The notes under the pieces were generated by a model, which was not told where the DNA came from, searched no databases, and was given only the letters and a program-made list of their open reading frames with translations. This document shows positions 42,778-55,500 of a stretch of DNA of 64,000 bases, piece by piece. This DNA comes from Marthasterias glacialis (lineage: Eukaryota; Echinodermata; Asteroidea; Forcipulatida; Asteriidae): the NCBI GenBank assembly GCA_911728455.2, contig OU452222.1, forward strand, positions 8,950,108-9,014,107. The letters run 5' to 3'. The position numbers and the translations under genes are program-made. Numbering within the stretch: position 1 is the stretch's first letter; each line of letters begins with the position of its first letter.

Positions 42778-45700
42778 TCACTTTTTATCGTCCTCGTCTG
42801 TTGAACCTTCAACAGCCTTCTCAGCTAAGAAGAGTCCCCACTTTTGGTCATTACCTTTGCACCATGTAAGCTTATTTGTCCATCCATCAATCATGTATTT
42901 GAAGTCATTCTCGCTATATTCCTGACGTATCAAAAATATAAATTGTAAATGAAGTGATGGTGATGAAGGAGGAACAGTCCTGTACTGAAAAGGACGAGCA
43001 TTCACCCAAAAAATACAACATCTACATCTCAAATATAAAATATGAATCTCCAGCAACTAATTTACTTCACAAGATGGTAGCAGTACACATTATGTAGCAC
43101 AGCACAGTCACAGTTAATTATAACAACTACAAGATGAAGGGTCAGGGGTCAAAATGTGGCTGGCTACTATACGCTATCATACGTACAATTTTTTAAAGAA
43201 ATGATTCCTCTCTCCCTCCAAAATAGTATTATTAATAGTATTATTAATTACTGATGCTCACTGGTGCTTGATAATGGTATACATTGAAGATAATAAACAT
43301 TATAGGAGCATCAAGAGTCAAACGGAAAAGAGAAAGGTCAAAACCGACGTGCTTAAAAAGAAAACATGCAAATTGCAAAGTTGCAGCAACACTGAGGGCG
43401 TACTTGGTATCCCTACGTAAACAAATCATTTAATGCTTGGAAGTTCAGAAAAGTAGTTACGTCTGCGAGTAAATACTGAGCTGCCTGTCAGCTGAAAACA
43501 ATCTAAGGCAGCATTTAGAATAAAGATAAAACTAAGTCTCTGAGGACAGATTGCTAAAAAAATGTTAAAATAAACTCCTTAAACTATTACCTTCAAGAAG
43601 TCCTCTTTCTCGTTCTCTAGTCTGATTTTCTCTTCTTCCGAGAATTTGATGAATTGCCAGGTCCGATCCTCAGCCACAACATTCACGAAACCGGCTTCCT
43701 CGAGTAGCTGGAAATAAAAACAATTTAATCTCCACAATTTTTGGAAATGTATAAAGATGTCAAACTGCCGTGGGCAGCTTTTTCAGTCTTAGTCCTTAAT
43801 AATTGCAACACAAATAAGTCATCGAAAACATTCCTGTATAGGCGTACATACTTGTCTACAGACAACAGCACCCGCTATTTGTCTTCAGTTTGGAACATTA
43901 AATGGTACAGTCTGTTTGGACTTTGTTTTAAATAGATATAGCCCATATAAATTAATAAAATATATAATAAAATAAAGAATTATTGTAACTAGGCTTACCT
44001 TTCCATATTGTTGAGGTGTGTGCAGATTGTAACCAAGCCGTTCCACATACATCTTAAATGTTTCCGTGTGAGGCAACTCTCCACAGCAGTAGTCTGATAT
44101 GAGTAGTTTACCTCCGGGCTTCAACCATGTCTACAAACACACACAAAGACAACAGACCATGCAATTCTTGCGAGCACCTTAATTGTTGGAATACCTTGGT
44201 TTCAAATGTTTGGACATGCGCAATACTTCAGATTACAGTATAGGGAGTCGGTGTGAGACACATTGACCTTTGTACCCCCGACATTATCATTATAATACAA
44301 TTTAAGTTAACCGGCTTCATGTGTTATGATTACATCCCAGTTCATCAAGATGTCACCTCAATATCCCAATCAATTAGTGGGTCCCCCTCCCTAACTTGGT
44401 ATATAGAGCGTGTTAATAATAAATGTTTACCATAAATTTAGAAAAGAGAGATTTATGATCAAAGATGTGTAGGATGGTATCCCTGCTGTAGATGACGTCA
44501 AATGAGTCTTGCTCGTAGTCATGCTGGGTCACGTCTGCAAGCTCAAAGTGTACCTTCAGACAAACAAATTGAGGTTCCATTTGAGTATTAATGAAAATCA
44601 ATGCAATATATTAATGTCAAGTTTGCCAAGTAAAATCAGAGTTTACTAAAAAAAAACATTTTAATATACTTGATTTTTAAAATCTCTGCCACGAGTATAT
44701 CAGGTTGAAATGCGACAACCGTGGCAACCGAGGAAAAAATACTATTTCTGTTTTACATTTCAGACTCCATTACCTTACCTTGAGACCTTTATGCTGTTTT
44801 GCTCTGTCCCCGGCAATCTCAACCATGTTGCTTGATAAATCAATCCCGACTACCTCCACGCCATACTTCTGCAAAGAATAAAATCAAACTTGTTTAGGTG
44901 TACCATTTCATGACCAAACCACCTTGCTTCATAACCCCCAATATTTTCCTAAGTCGGCATTTAGAGCAAATTGAGCACCAAACTTACCCGAGTAAGGGCT
45001 TGGGCTGAACACAAATCAATTCGGCAAGCCTAGAGATTTGCCGACTCAATTTGCTGACTAAACGTTTTAGTTTCATCCTTGGAAGTTGTAGTGTGAGAAG
45101 TCAAACTTTGAATTACCAAATTTAATATTCTCGACAACGTGCGGAAATCTACGCTCTGAAAACACAAAAAGCCGTAGAGCGTCCGGGGGCGCAGAAATCT
45201 GCCAGGTATGTGCTAATTTTTATTACCCGCTACCGGTCCCTATATTCAGTCAGAACGAAAACGATCATAGGGACTGGGAACCAGTCTACCTGGACCCCCA
45301 CTAGAATTTGTGTCTTTATTCGGTTTTCAAAGCTTGCATTTCGAAAATGAGTCGTCGAATGATCGGCATCTGAGGGCCATTTTAAACCTTCGAACAACTG
45401 AAAAACCTCATGAGTGCTTGGGGGCTATGCCCCCGACCCCCCCCCCCCCCCATGTCATTGTGCTTTTACTTTCATTTGATAATGTCAGTCAGCAAATTTA
45501 GGCTTTTCAGTAAAAACCACAAAAACATGTTTTTAAAGACCAAAAGTCTGGGAGGGCGATTGATCCTTTGGACCATCCCCCCTGACAAAAAGTGGGAGGG
45601 GGGAATATCCCCCATCATTAACGCCCATATGAACAATATCCCCAATATAGTGTTATGGACTCCTTCCACATACTAATGTCGTTCAACTAGTTGCAATCAG

Positions 45701-46303
45701 CCAGCTGGCAAAATGTTTCATTCAGTCATATTCCTTCTAAGCTGCAATTCCCTGATTATATCCCACAACGGGAGGTTCATTAAGATGCCACTGCAATATC
45801 CCTACCAATGAATGTGCCGTTGCCCTCTTCCCTTACCTCTGCCATGAAGAAGTCCCCACCTCCGATTCCAGCTCCTACGTCCAAGACACGCTGACCAGGT
45901 TTCAAGTCAAGCATGGCCACAAACTCCTGAACAGCAAGATAAAGGTATATTTTCTGGGGGTATTAAATATTCAACTGGGGGGTATTAAATCATCAATCAT
46001 TTTTCTACTTTAGATTGCCTGTTGTGTTTCCTTTGCTATAGCATTCAAAAATTATTTTTGTCAAAACTGTCATTTTACACGTAGGCCTACTTGGTGATGA
46101 AACCAATGACTGAAAGTTTCAATTATTGCTTGAATACTAAGCCAACTGAACATTGCAGGATTTCTTACTTCAGTCGTCTGAGGTCCTCCAGTGGTGACAT
46201 ACCCTTCTCCGTGGATCTTCTCATATTTCAGGATTCCCTCCCGATAATACTCCACATTGTCCAGGAACTGTTGGAATGTCTTCAAGCTAGGACTGGCTGC
46301 CAT
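42778..46303 (-). CDS. Single-domain phosphoethanolamine N-methyltransferase (tandem partial duplicate)
   Basis: SAM-dependent methyltransferase of the PMT family, which methylates phosphoethanolamine or its mono-/dimethyl forms towards phosphocholine. Exons: 46169-46303 (ATG at 46303), 45837-45926, 44779-44868, 44431-44553, 43999-44130, 43591-43707, 42778-42921; in frame, 276 aa. SAM-binding motif I is [14 protein letters not shown] (from residue 59). [10 protein letters not shown] carries the Asp and the His that is catalytic in Plasmodium [18 protein letters not shown] and AEDRTWQFI follow. Five internal exons have exactly the lengths of the matching exons of the two-domain gene at 49582-60741, so it arose by tandem duplication of that gene's second half. 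Odd: Leu178 replaces the Arg that contacts substrate phosphate in the family. Homology to the partner's linker continues in frame upstream of the chosen ATG to about 46365, so the true start may be spliced from further upstream. Confidence 0.88.
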
Positions 46304-46491
46304 GTCTAGCCTATAGTATTCGGCATTATGATTAATAAGCCTACAGAACTTGTTGTCTTGCAGGCTAATCAGTGTTGATCACGCACATGTGAAACCGCCC
46401 CCAATTATTGCTCCACTCCTGTGTCACGCTTTCCCCGATTCGATACAACCATAGTGCTATATAGTAAAATAAAATGATATCAATATAATAT

Positions 46492-47286
46492 AATAGACCG
46501 ATTGCGCGACTAATGTTTACATGTCATCACGTGACCTATTGTGGGTTATACGTCATCTGAGCAGATGGCAAACTACGTGCAAATACAGTGCCGTGACCGA
46601 TAGAGACACTCCAAGAGTCGGCTTTTGATAATAATAACACAGTTACCAAGCCATTTTATTAAAGTTGTATGTTGTGACATTGATAATAACCACATTACTG
46701 TTTCATAAACTATCCAGTTTTCTACTCAAAAAGAGGTTTATTTTGAGTTATGCACTACCGGCGTCGGACGACGACTATGTAGCCACCCACCTGTTATTTT
46801 GTTTGTAATGTAGGCCTAAATCACTGTACAAAAAGGATAAGAACGTTGGAAAAGTGAGCATTTATACCTAGCCTTGCGAAATTTCAAATAGGCAAAGGAA
46901 TCACATAGTTTTGGAAAGCAATTTCTTTGGATGATTCAGCTTCAAAACTGTGAAATTCTTGTGTTGAAAAGTGCGTGATCGCGGTCGTCTGGCCCAAACG
47001 TTCCGTCGTGCACTAGTACACATCGTGCACATTTTCACGTTAAACTTGTACAATTTCCCAAGACTTGCTGGAACTGTCCTTACTGGCTTTATTCAGCCAC
47101 TCGAAGGTCTCTGGTACAAACTCTGAAATATTTTTCACAGATTTCGAGAAAGAAAAGCCTCGATCGAATAAAGAAATGCAACAATCATCATGTACCGTAC
47201 CGCACTTTCCTATGGAGGACGTCGTGTTTGTTTACATTTACTATCCACAATAGGTCACCTAACGCGAGTCGCGCAATCGGTCTATT
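46492..47286. mobile_element. Terminal-inverted-repeat element upstream of the single-domain methyltransferase
   Basis: ATAGACCGATTGCGCGACT at 46493 and CACGTGACCTATTGTGG are mirrored by CCACAATAGGTCACCTAACG and GTCGCGCAATCGGTCTAT at 47243-47284. The element is about 790 bases, with no coding sequence recognised. It begins about 190 bases upstream of the gene's first ATG. Confidence 0.65.
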
Positions 47287-47852
47287 GCAAACTAGCTTTA
47301 AAAAGAAACACATTTCCTGTAGGCTTTGTTTTCGTCAGCCATGAGAGCCATTGGTGCTTACAGTGGAATATGTCATACTTACAAACCTAATCTGAGTAGT
47401 GCTCCAGAGATTCTCCAGTTCTATATGCTTTTGATGTTATTGCTGTTCTTGACAATGCCAATCCTCTCTTGATCTCATCTGTGTTGCCCAACCCTTTCCC
47501 AACATACATAAACAAACGCGTTAACAGTGTTAACCCATATCAGTGTTAACCCATATCACGCATATCCACCCGTGCAAGGCTAATATAATGGCAACACAAC
47601 ACACACACCAGTATGCCCCATGGTATACTGGAGTAAAAGGAGCAGTCTAGTGGAAAGAAGTTAAAAGCCTGGATTGGCGTAGCCTTGACCAAGCCGCGCC
47701 GGCCGGACAGTGTTTATTGCGAATAATTATGGGCTCCTGCAATGCATTATTATTAATTTCACACATTTAGCCGCTGTCACAAACTCTAGCCCATTCCCAC
47801 GTGCACAGTGAGTGGATCCACACATTGTTACGTGCCGTACACAATACACATA

Positions 47853-48000
47853 TAAAGCCCGGTTCATACTTCACGCGAATGGCGAAAGCCAAGCAAATTT
47901 TCTTGGTCACAATAATTGAAAAACAGCGCGTACTGAATTGTTGCGTCACCAAGATTCACTTCGCCTTCACTTTCGCGTGAAGTATGAGCCGGGCTTTACA
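47853..48000. mobile_element. Palindromic MITE
   Basis: AAAGCCCGGTTCATACTTCA and CGCGAATGGCGAAAGCC at the left are mirrored by CTTTCGCGTGAAGTATGAGC and CGGGCTTTA at the right; about 148 bases. Confidence 0.7.
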
Positions 48001-48805
48001 AATAAAGGGGTGGGGGTGAGGGAAGAGTGTGGTTTAACCACAAGAGATAGGAAACAAAGACAAAAATTTAAGCTGGGCCAGACAGGTTTCAAAAGGAAGG
48101 ACATCTGTAGAAAAAGGAGAAGGCACAAAGCCGTAAACGGTTGTATTTTCTTTAAGTAATATTACGTTTTTAATTATAATTGAGGAGTTAAAATTACCGA
48201 TTGTAGTTGGAAAGCTTGTTACACAGAATAGGGGTTTTCAAATCCCAAGTTGTATCTCACAAACAAATCTGTTTGATTTCTGAACATTTTTAAGCGTATA
48301 TTATTAAACTAATAAACCTAACCATTTAAAAAGAAAATAATACAAGTTTGAATCTTTTACACAAAAAATATAAGCACCCGTGGATAACTATTTTCCGTGC
48401 TCGTGTTACAATGAAACATTATTCTCTGAAGCACCATCAAAATATCTCTTTAGATTTGTCATTTCAAAGGATGTGCACAAAATTTAATATATGGATGCTA
48501 GCAGATTTGCACACAAAATGGTATAAAGATGGTCATGGTTGACATATTGCTTGAATTGTTATAGTTTATTTTATAAATGAGTAAAATAATTCTGCTGATT
48601 GCGCAAGTCCAAAACCCCACGTTTGAAACCAGTGAACACATATCAGGATTTTTCCCAATTTTTCTTGTGACTCAGATGACCGACTGAGCTTAAACTTTCT
48701 ACAGGTTTTATTTTACGTGTATGTTGGGTCACATAGAGTGTGGTCTTGGACAATTACCAATGTTGTCCGTATACTTCAAAATTCGACTAAAAGTTTGAAG
48801 TTATT

Positions 48806-48948
48806 TATCTAATGGGCGACTTTTGAGACGATAGCGGGCGTCCCACAGACCAGTCCTTTTCCATTGTTTTCATCGCTGAGAACAATGGAAAAGGACCAGT
48901 CTGTGGGACGCCCACTATCGTCTCAAAAGTCTCCCATTGCTACCTATA
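48806..48948. mobile_element. Near-perfect palindromic MITE
   Basis: AATGGGCGACTTTTGAGACG at the left is mirrored by CGTCTCAAAAGTCTCCCATT at the right, with arms of about 60 bases. A shorter relative (AATGGGAGACTTTTGAC ... CAAAAGTCTCCCGG) flanks 1220-1330. Confidence 0.75.
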
Positions 48949-49581
48949 GAATTGGTGTTGTTATGCAACTACATCATCATCATCATCATAATGGAACAAA
49001 CTTTTCTGGTAATTACATAAGGAAAGCTGTACAATTTAATAAAATATATGTATTAAGAGATTGTTCAATTGAAATTCCTCAAAAGGATCGTTTAAAGCCC
49101 TAGATCAACATTGGTAAACTGACTATAAATGCTTCCATTCCTTGCACAAATCAAGATGCACGTAATAAAACCAACCTGTGAAAATGTCAGCTCATTTTGT
49201 TGTTTCATTTGCGAGAAAACACTAAAAATGCATTCAACATTTTTGTACGCATTCCTATAGGCAGAGTTTTCCTCTCACTGAGACGAAAACTTATTTTGGA
49301 TCTTAATTCATTTATTATTTAAAAACGATAACACTTCAGGCAGAAATATTTTAAGAAAAGTTTTCTATCATCACTATCTTTGTACCATGTAAGATATATG
49401 TAAATCTGTGAACATTTATCTTTTCTTCTTACCAATGTTGAGCTGGGCCTTTAAATAAATGTATAACGAAGCTTATTTTGTAAATACTGAAAATCTGGAA
49501 ATTAAATCAGTTAAAAGAGTACCATTCTCTTTCCAGCTTCTTTAGATAATCTTTAGGTCCAGGTGACATCCTTGGCTCGAC

Positions 49582-52500
49582 TTAAGTTTCAACAGCCTTC
49601 TCAGCGAAGAAGAGCCCCCATTTTTGGTCCCCTGCTTTGGTCCGTATCAGCTTGTCAGTCCATCCGTTAATCAAGTATTTGAAGTCATCTTCACTAAATT
49701 CCTAAAGAAACAGTGCATATAAACCTGTTACATTATGTGACAGCATTGGCAGATCCGGGGGGAGCTTAGTGGCCATAGCCCCCCCCCCAAAATCGTAAAA
49801 AAAATTAAAGAGGGGGAGGGGGAGGGAAGGGGGAGGGGGAGAGAATCAGATACAAATAAGGTACCCCCCGCCAATGTTTCCTCTCACTTCCCACTCATAT
49901 CACTGTCAAGCAGTACGACCAGTACGGCCATGTCCGTGTTTTTTTTTTTTAACCAGTTGCATCTCTAAATTTGCTAGAGCCTACAAATTCCCCGAGTTAA
50001 AAATGAATGAAGCGGTCTTTGTAAGAAGATGTTTGTGCCCAAAGCAACCAATCACGTCCTGCAGAAAATGTCCAAATAACTCCCCAATTTTGCAATATGG
50101 AAATGCGAGTACATAAGGAACTTTATGAGACCGCAAGAGTGAGCCAATCAAATATAATTCTCACTCATTTCACTCCTTAAAACTTTTTGCTCAAAAATCG
50201 TGGAGAAAGTAGCCTGGAATCGCCTCATATTGCACCAAAGAGCATCTAGAATGTAAGGACTTAATTGTGTAAGCTGATTTTTCGGCCCCTTTGATTATTT
50301 CATTGTAATTCATAGTACTGAAAAATCGGCGTTCTTGTTTCTTAGCCACCCCCTAAAAACTATTCTGGATTCGCCCATGGACAGTTTGGAGTATAACAGC
50401 AGTATATGTCTCTTGTCAATGGCTAACAATGGCAAATCATTTGGGTAAAAATAGCTGCAGATAAAATGGGAGAATTTGAGACAGTTGTCAGTTTTCGAAT
50501 TCTGAGCATACACAGATCCCGGGAACAATGGATTAACCACTGGTCTCTGTTATAATAAAGATCAGTGGGATTAACATGGCAAGTCTGCTGCCACCTAGCG
50601 TTGCAGAAAATCTCCCATTTCTTTGAACAATTTACTTGACCAATCTAAGATGGCATTTAAGTTTATACAGATATAAACCTGACGTAACAGAGTAAAGATT
50701 GCTGGATGTTTCTTTCTGAAATGGTAGTGCATACCGTACCTTCATGAATTCATCTTTGTTGTTCTCGACTTTGTTTTTCTCTTCTTCCAAGACCTCCATG
50801 AATTGCCAGGTTCGATCCTCTGCACTAACTTTCACGAAACAGGCTTCTTCAAGCAGCTGGAAATTAAAAGAAGTTTTAAACAGGTGCCCTTTCAGATCAG
50901 AGGTCATTTTCAATCAATCAATTTTGGATATTTTGAATGAAGATGTAATACTGCTTTTGGAGTAAGTTTTTTCCAGTCTTTTATATACAGTCCTCAAGAA
51001 TTACAATATAATTCAGCACTTAATCTATCATTGACAACAATACCTCACAGTATCTACGGCATAGCACAGTCGTTCCATTAAACAACAAATACAGGTACCA
51101 CCTACATTAACTATGTCGCCAGAACTTCAGAACTTTAGTGTTGAAACTTTAGTGCCCCGAGATGGGGAGGACACCCCCCCCCAACCACATAGAAACAAAT
51201 CAACCACGCATAGGTCACTGATAATTACTTACCTTTCCGTATTGTTCTGGGGTGTATAGAGTATACCCACGCTGAGCCACGTAAACCTTAAAGGTTTCCG
51301 TGTGAGGCAACTCTCCACAGCAGTAGTCTGATATGAGTAGTTTACCTCCGGGCTTCAACCATGTCTTTAAGAAGAAAACAGACAACGGTGAATGAAGAAA
51401 TAATGTCTGAAGTCTGTGTGTGACATTTTGACCTTTGTACCACGGCATATGCATAATTCATTTTGATTGAGTATCAACTGACCTTATGCATATGGATGTG
51501 TATCACGATGACATTTTTAGGCATGACAATTTTTTTCTAGTACAGCAAGTCATTTTCTGTACATGAGATGGGAACAGTCAGACTTTTAACAAATTACATT
51601 GAACCCTTTAAGAGACAATTTGTTTTACCAGGAATTTAGCAAAGAGACTTTTCTTATCAGCAATGTGAAGGATGGTATCCCTGCTGTAGATGACGTCGAA
51701 TGACTCTGGCTCGTAGTCACGCTTGGTCACATCTGCAATCTCAAATTGTACCTTTAGACAAACACAGTTGTGGTTCAGTATGAATACATTTTTGCAATTA
51801 TAAAAATCACAAGAAAACTAAATAATCTCTTATACGAATAATTTAAGTTCTGATCTATAATAGAATAACACATTTTTAAGTCACTGTCAAATTGTATGAT
51901 TATATCTAGTAGCAGTTACATTTAGTTACATTTAATTAAAAGTGTCTTTGTACTGAAACCCAGTGACCAGAAGTTCCAGAGAATAAAATGTCCACTCTTG
52001 CAGAAAAACAAGAAATCAGATGGGCTCTGAAGTTGTAAAAAGCAGAGGGAATCAACTTGGTGAATTGTTCAACTTTTATGTCCTGTGTAAAAGGACTACC
52101 ATCTCCCTGACAGCCAAGAAACATCACGATGCCATCTTCAAAACAGATTTGGCAAAACTACTGAGGTGAAAAATCGGGCTCTGGTTACTGGTTGAGTTAA
52201 ATATTAGCGTGATACTGAGATTGTCGTGAAATCCAGACTCCCAATACAACCTTACCTTGAGACCTTTGTGTGCTCTAGCCCTGTCCATGGCAATCTCAAT
52301 CATGTTACTGGATAAATCCATCCCGACTACCTCCACGCCATATTTCTGCAACGCAGAAAAACCACAAAACCATGCAGTATTAAAACACAAGCCGTGTGAA
52401 TAGGTTGATGATGTGTTTTGAGACTCAAATCATTTAAGCACTTTAGGCCTTAAACAAAATTTAAAATTGAAATATGACAGCTTCAAACCAATAATATCCC

Positions 52501-55500
52501 ACTGATAAAAGTTTCGATCTTTCTTGTTATAAAATGTGTACCCCCTTAACCGTCATCAATCGAAAGAGTGACAAGGCAAGCAGTCGACCTTTTACCGCAA
52601 TATTGTTGATCTCCTAACTCAGCTCAACAAGCCCCCCCCCCCCTCCGCAAGACCAATGTTGTTGCCCCCTTACCTCTGCCATGTAGAAGTCTCCACCTCC
52701 GATTCCAGCTCCAACGTCCAAGACGCGCTGACCAGGTTTCAGGTCAAGCATGGCCACAAACTCCTGAGCGAGATCGAAGGCATGCAGCTGATTTATTTTT
52801 GTTCAGTTCATTATGTATTTGTTTTGATGGGTAGGCTACACAATGAATGTTGAATAACGTTGTTTGTTTGTTTGTTTAGGACCTGTTTGCTATGATAGAA
52901 ATTGTAAGTTGCTCATCGTGTTTAAGAAGTCGTTCGGTTTACAATCAGGCCTAAGCTGACGGTTCTATATCAAGCGAACGATGATGCTCATAAAAAAACA
53001 CACCTTGAAACAAACCTACATGTAGCTGAAGGAGCCTTCTTGCAATCTACCTTTTGTTGAGGCTGTGATGAAATCTAAGAAGTGAGTCGGTGGCGAAACA
53101 GGACATTTTCATTTGGGGGCCGGCAAGCGGGGGGCTATTAACGTTGCCAACCATTCATCTGTTCAATTGTGCATTTTTTTAAATATCTCATTGGGCTTGT
53201 GCCTTGTGGGTGGGGGTGGGGACAATAGGGAGGGGCAAGGGTTCTGGGCTCCAGGCTCCAGCCCCCTCTACCTCCCCCACCTGGTTGAATCGCTGAAGCG
53301 AGTACATGAGAGTAGGCCTACTGTCAACTATTTAATTATTGGCCGAATAAATAATAATTATAACAAAAATAACTTACTGACAGTTTTTACATGCTGGAAA
53401 TTTTCACGAAACTAGTGCAGTGATGTTGTTAAGTAAAACAAAGGGAAAGTACATGTGTACATCTACCATTAACATTGTTAATAACAATAACAAACGCACG
53501 ATGGGATTAACATGGCACCTCGAATGAGTTTATATGAACTTTAGAGTCCCTTGGCTTAAATATGTTAACTTTTTTCTTGCATGATTTATTACTTAGTCTT
53601 ACCTCAGTCGTCCGAGGTCCTCCAGTGCTGACATACCCGTCTCCGAAGATCTTCTCATATCTCAAAATTCCTTCTCGAGAATACTGCTGATTGTCCAGGA
53701 ACTGTTGGAAAGTCTGGAAGCCATGATTTGCATCCATGTTCAGCCTAGTCTTCTGCATCAGCCAACAGAACTGATTCTGGTTGTTCTTCAGCTGTGGTGG
53801 ATATTCAGACAACAAAACTAAGGCTTCACAAACAGTGCGGTCTAAAATGCCATATCCGGCTGTCACTTTATATCCATGGAATTTAAGTAAACTTTGATCC
53901 TTACCTATCTAGAAGGGTTGAAGAATGTATCCATCTAGGAACAGGAAGTTTGAACAATTATAAAGGGTTGAAAACGTTTTCATGGTCGCAGAGCAAGGAT
54001 CCTGTGTAAACAATCTTCGTTTCAAATGTGACATCAGCTCTGCCAAAAAAATACGACCGCCCTCCCCCGGCGCCCGCTCTCTAGTCTTACCCTCTTTTCG
54101 TTCTGCCAGTGACCCCTTACCACGGCTCATAATTCAGCCAATGGTCAAGACGGCTAGGTTGCGCGCTACTCTTTTCGTGACCTGATTGGTTAGTAGGGGT
54201 CTTCGGGTTAGACGAATATGAAGGGCGCTTTCTAGACCGATTGGGCCCATCATTTTGGGGGTTAGGGTTTGGGCTTTAGGGTTAGGGTTAGGCCAGGGTT
54301 AGTTTTTCTTTTCTTTTTTGTTTTACTTATACAATTTCATTTATTAATGTCAAGGGATAAAACAATAATGATATCCAAATAAACATTTTTAGGGTTAGGG
54401 TCAGAGTTAGAGTTAGGTTATATAATGGTTATTTATAAATAATGGTTAGTGGGTATTGTTCTGTTGCAATTTTATTTTTTCCGTTGCATTTTTATAAATA
54501 TAAATGCGACAGAAAACATCAAAATAATCATATGGAACACCATAGTAAATACTTATTATTTATAAATAATGGTTGTAATGTAAAAAATGGTTATTCATAA
54601 ATAAGCATTATTTATAATAATGCATTATTTTTATAAAATGCTTAATTATAAATATTGAAATAAAGGATTTAAATGTACCTTTTTAAGTTGTAAAGTTGTA
54701 CAATCCCTTTGTAGTTCTTCAAATAAAGTTATTTTTGAGTCATAATAAAAAAACGTGTGGATATGAAATCAGTAAATGGAGTTAATGTTAAATTGTTTTA
54801 CCCTTTTAAATTAGTGTTTTTGGGGGGGGGATTTTTTTATTGATCATCTTTTTCATCTGGATCATCTTTGCCATCTGGAAAAGAAGTGTTTTATTAAGAT
54901 TTTCAAACTTTCTGATTAAATAATGTCTCTTTTTGTATGTTCCCTTTTTTGTTGCCTGTGATCAGCCTACAAATCTGGGTAAAATTGCTCACAAGTATCA
55001 CTTCTTTAGTATGTCGCTACATTTGTAGTGCTCCCTGCCTGCATCACGCAATAAGGAAATACAGATTCACATACATCAAAAAGGCCCCAGACCTTTGGGC
55101 ATGAATGCGCGAAAGTTCCGGCCGCGCGCTGAAATGTCCGCTTGTTTTTTTCCTTTTAAAAGTTCAATAATTAAAGCCAACATCAATTTAAAAAAAATCC
55201 CTTGGAAAGTGGTAGTCGGATATGGAAACTTTTCCCTCTTTTCAAACGTTCCTCAGTCCTACTTTCTTTAAAAAATCACTGCATCGGCTTTTAACGTTTG
55301 ACACGTTTGTATCCATTGGGCGACCTTCAAAGTTCAGATTAACCATGTCCGTGCATGGATTACACCACATAAATGCTGAGTTTGCTCAGCCTCTGTGTCA
55401 GAGGTCAGGTTTGCTTGGGTGCAAGGTTAGAAATATATGGAACACCAAAGAGGCATGATTTCCGATCAACACATCGATCGGTCTTTTGCATCGATCGATC

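Larger units (their letters stand above)
46304..49581. other. Spacer between the two methyltransferase genes
   Basis: 3.3 kb without a recognised coding sequence. It must contain the promoter of the single-domain gene and the 3'-UTR of the two-domain gene. It holds a long terminal-inverted-repeat element (46492-47286), two palindromic MITEs (47853-48000 and 48806-48948), and AT-rich DNA. A minus-strand AATAAA at 49311-49316 is a candidate polyadenylation signal for the two-domain gene. Confidence 0.5.

Noticed and set aside
54260..54420. Chromosome end or true telomere
   Set aside because: Only short, degenerate TTAGGG patches inside an intron with genes on both sides.
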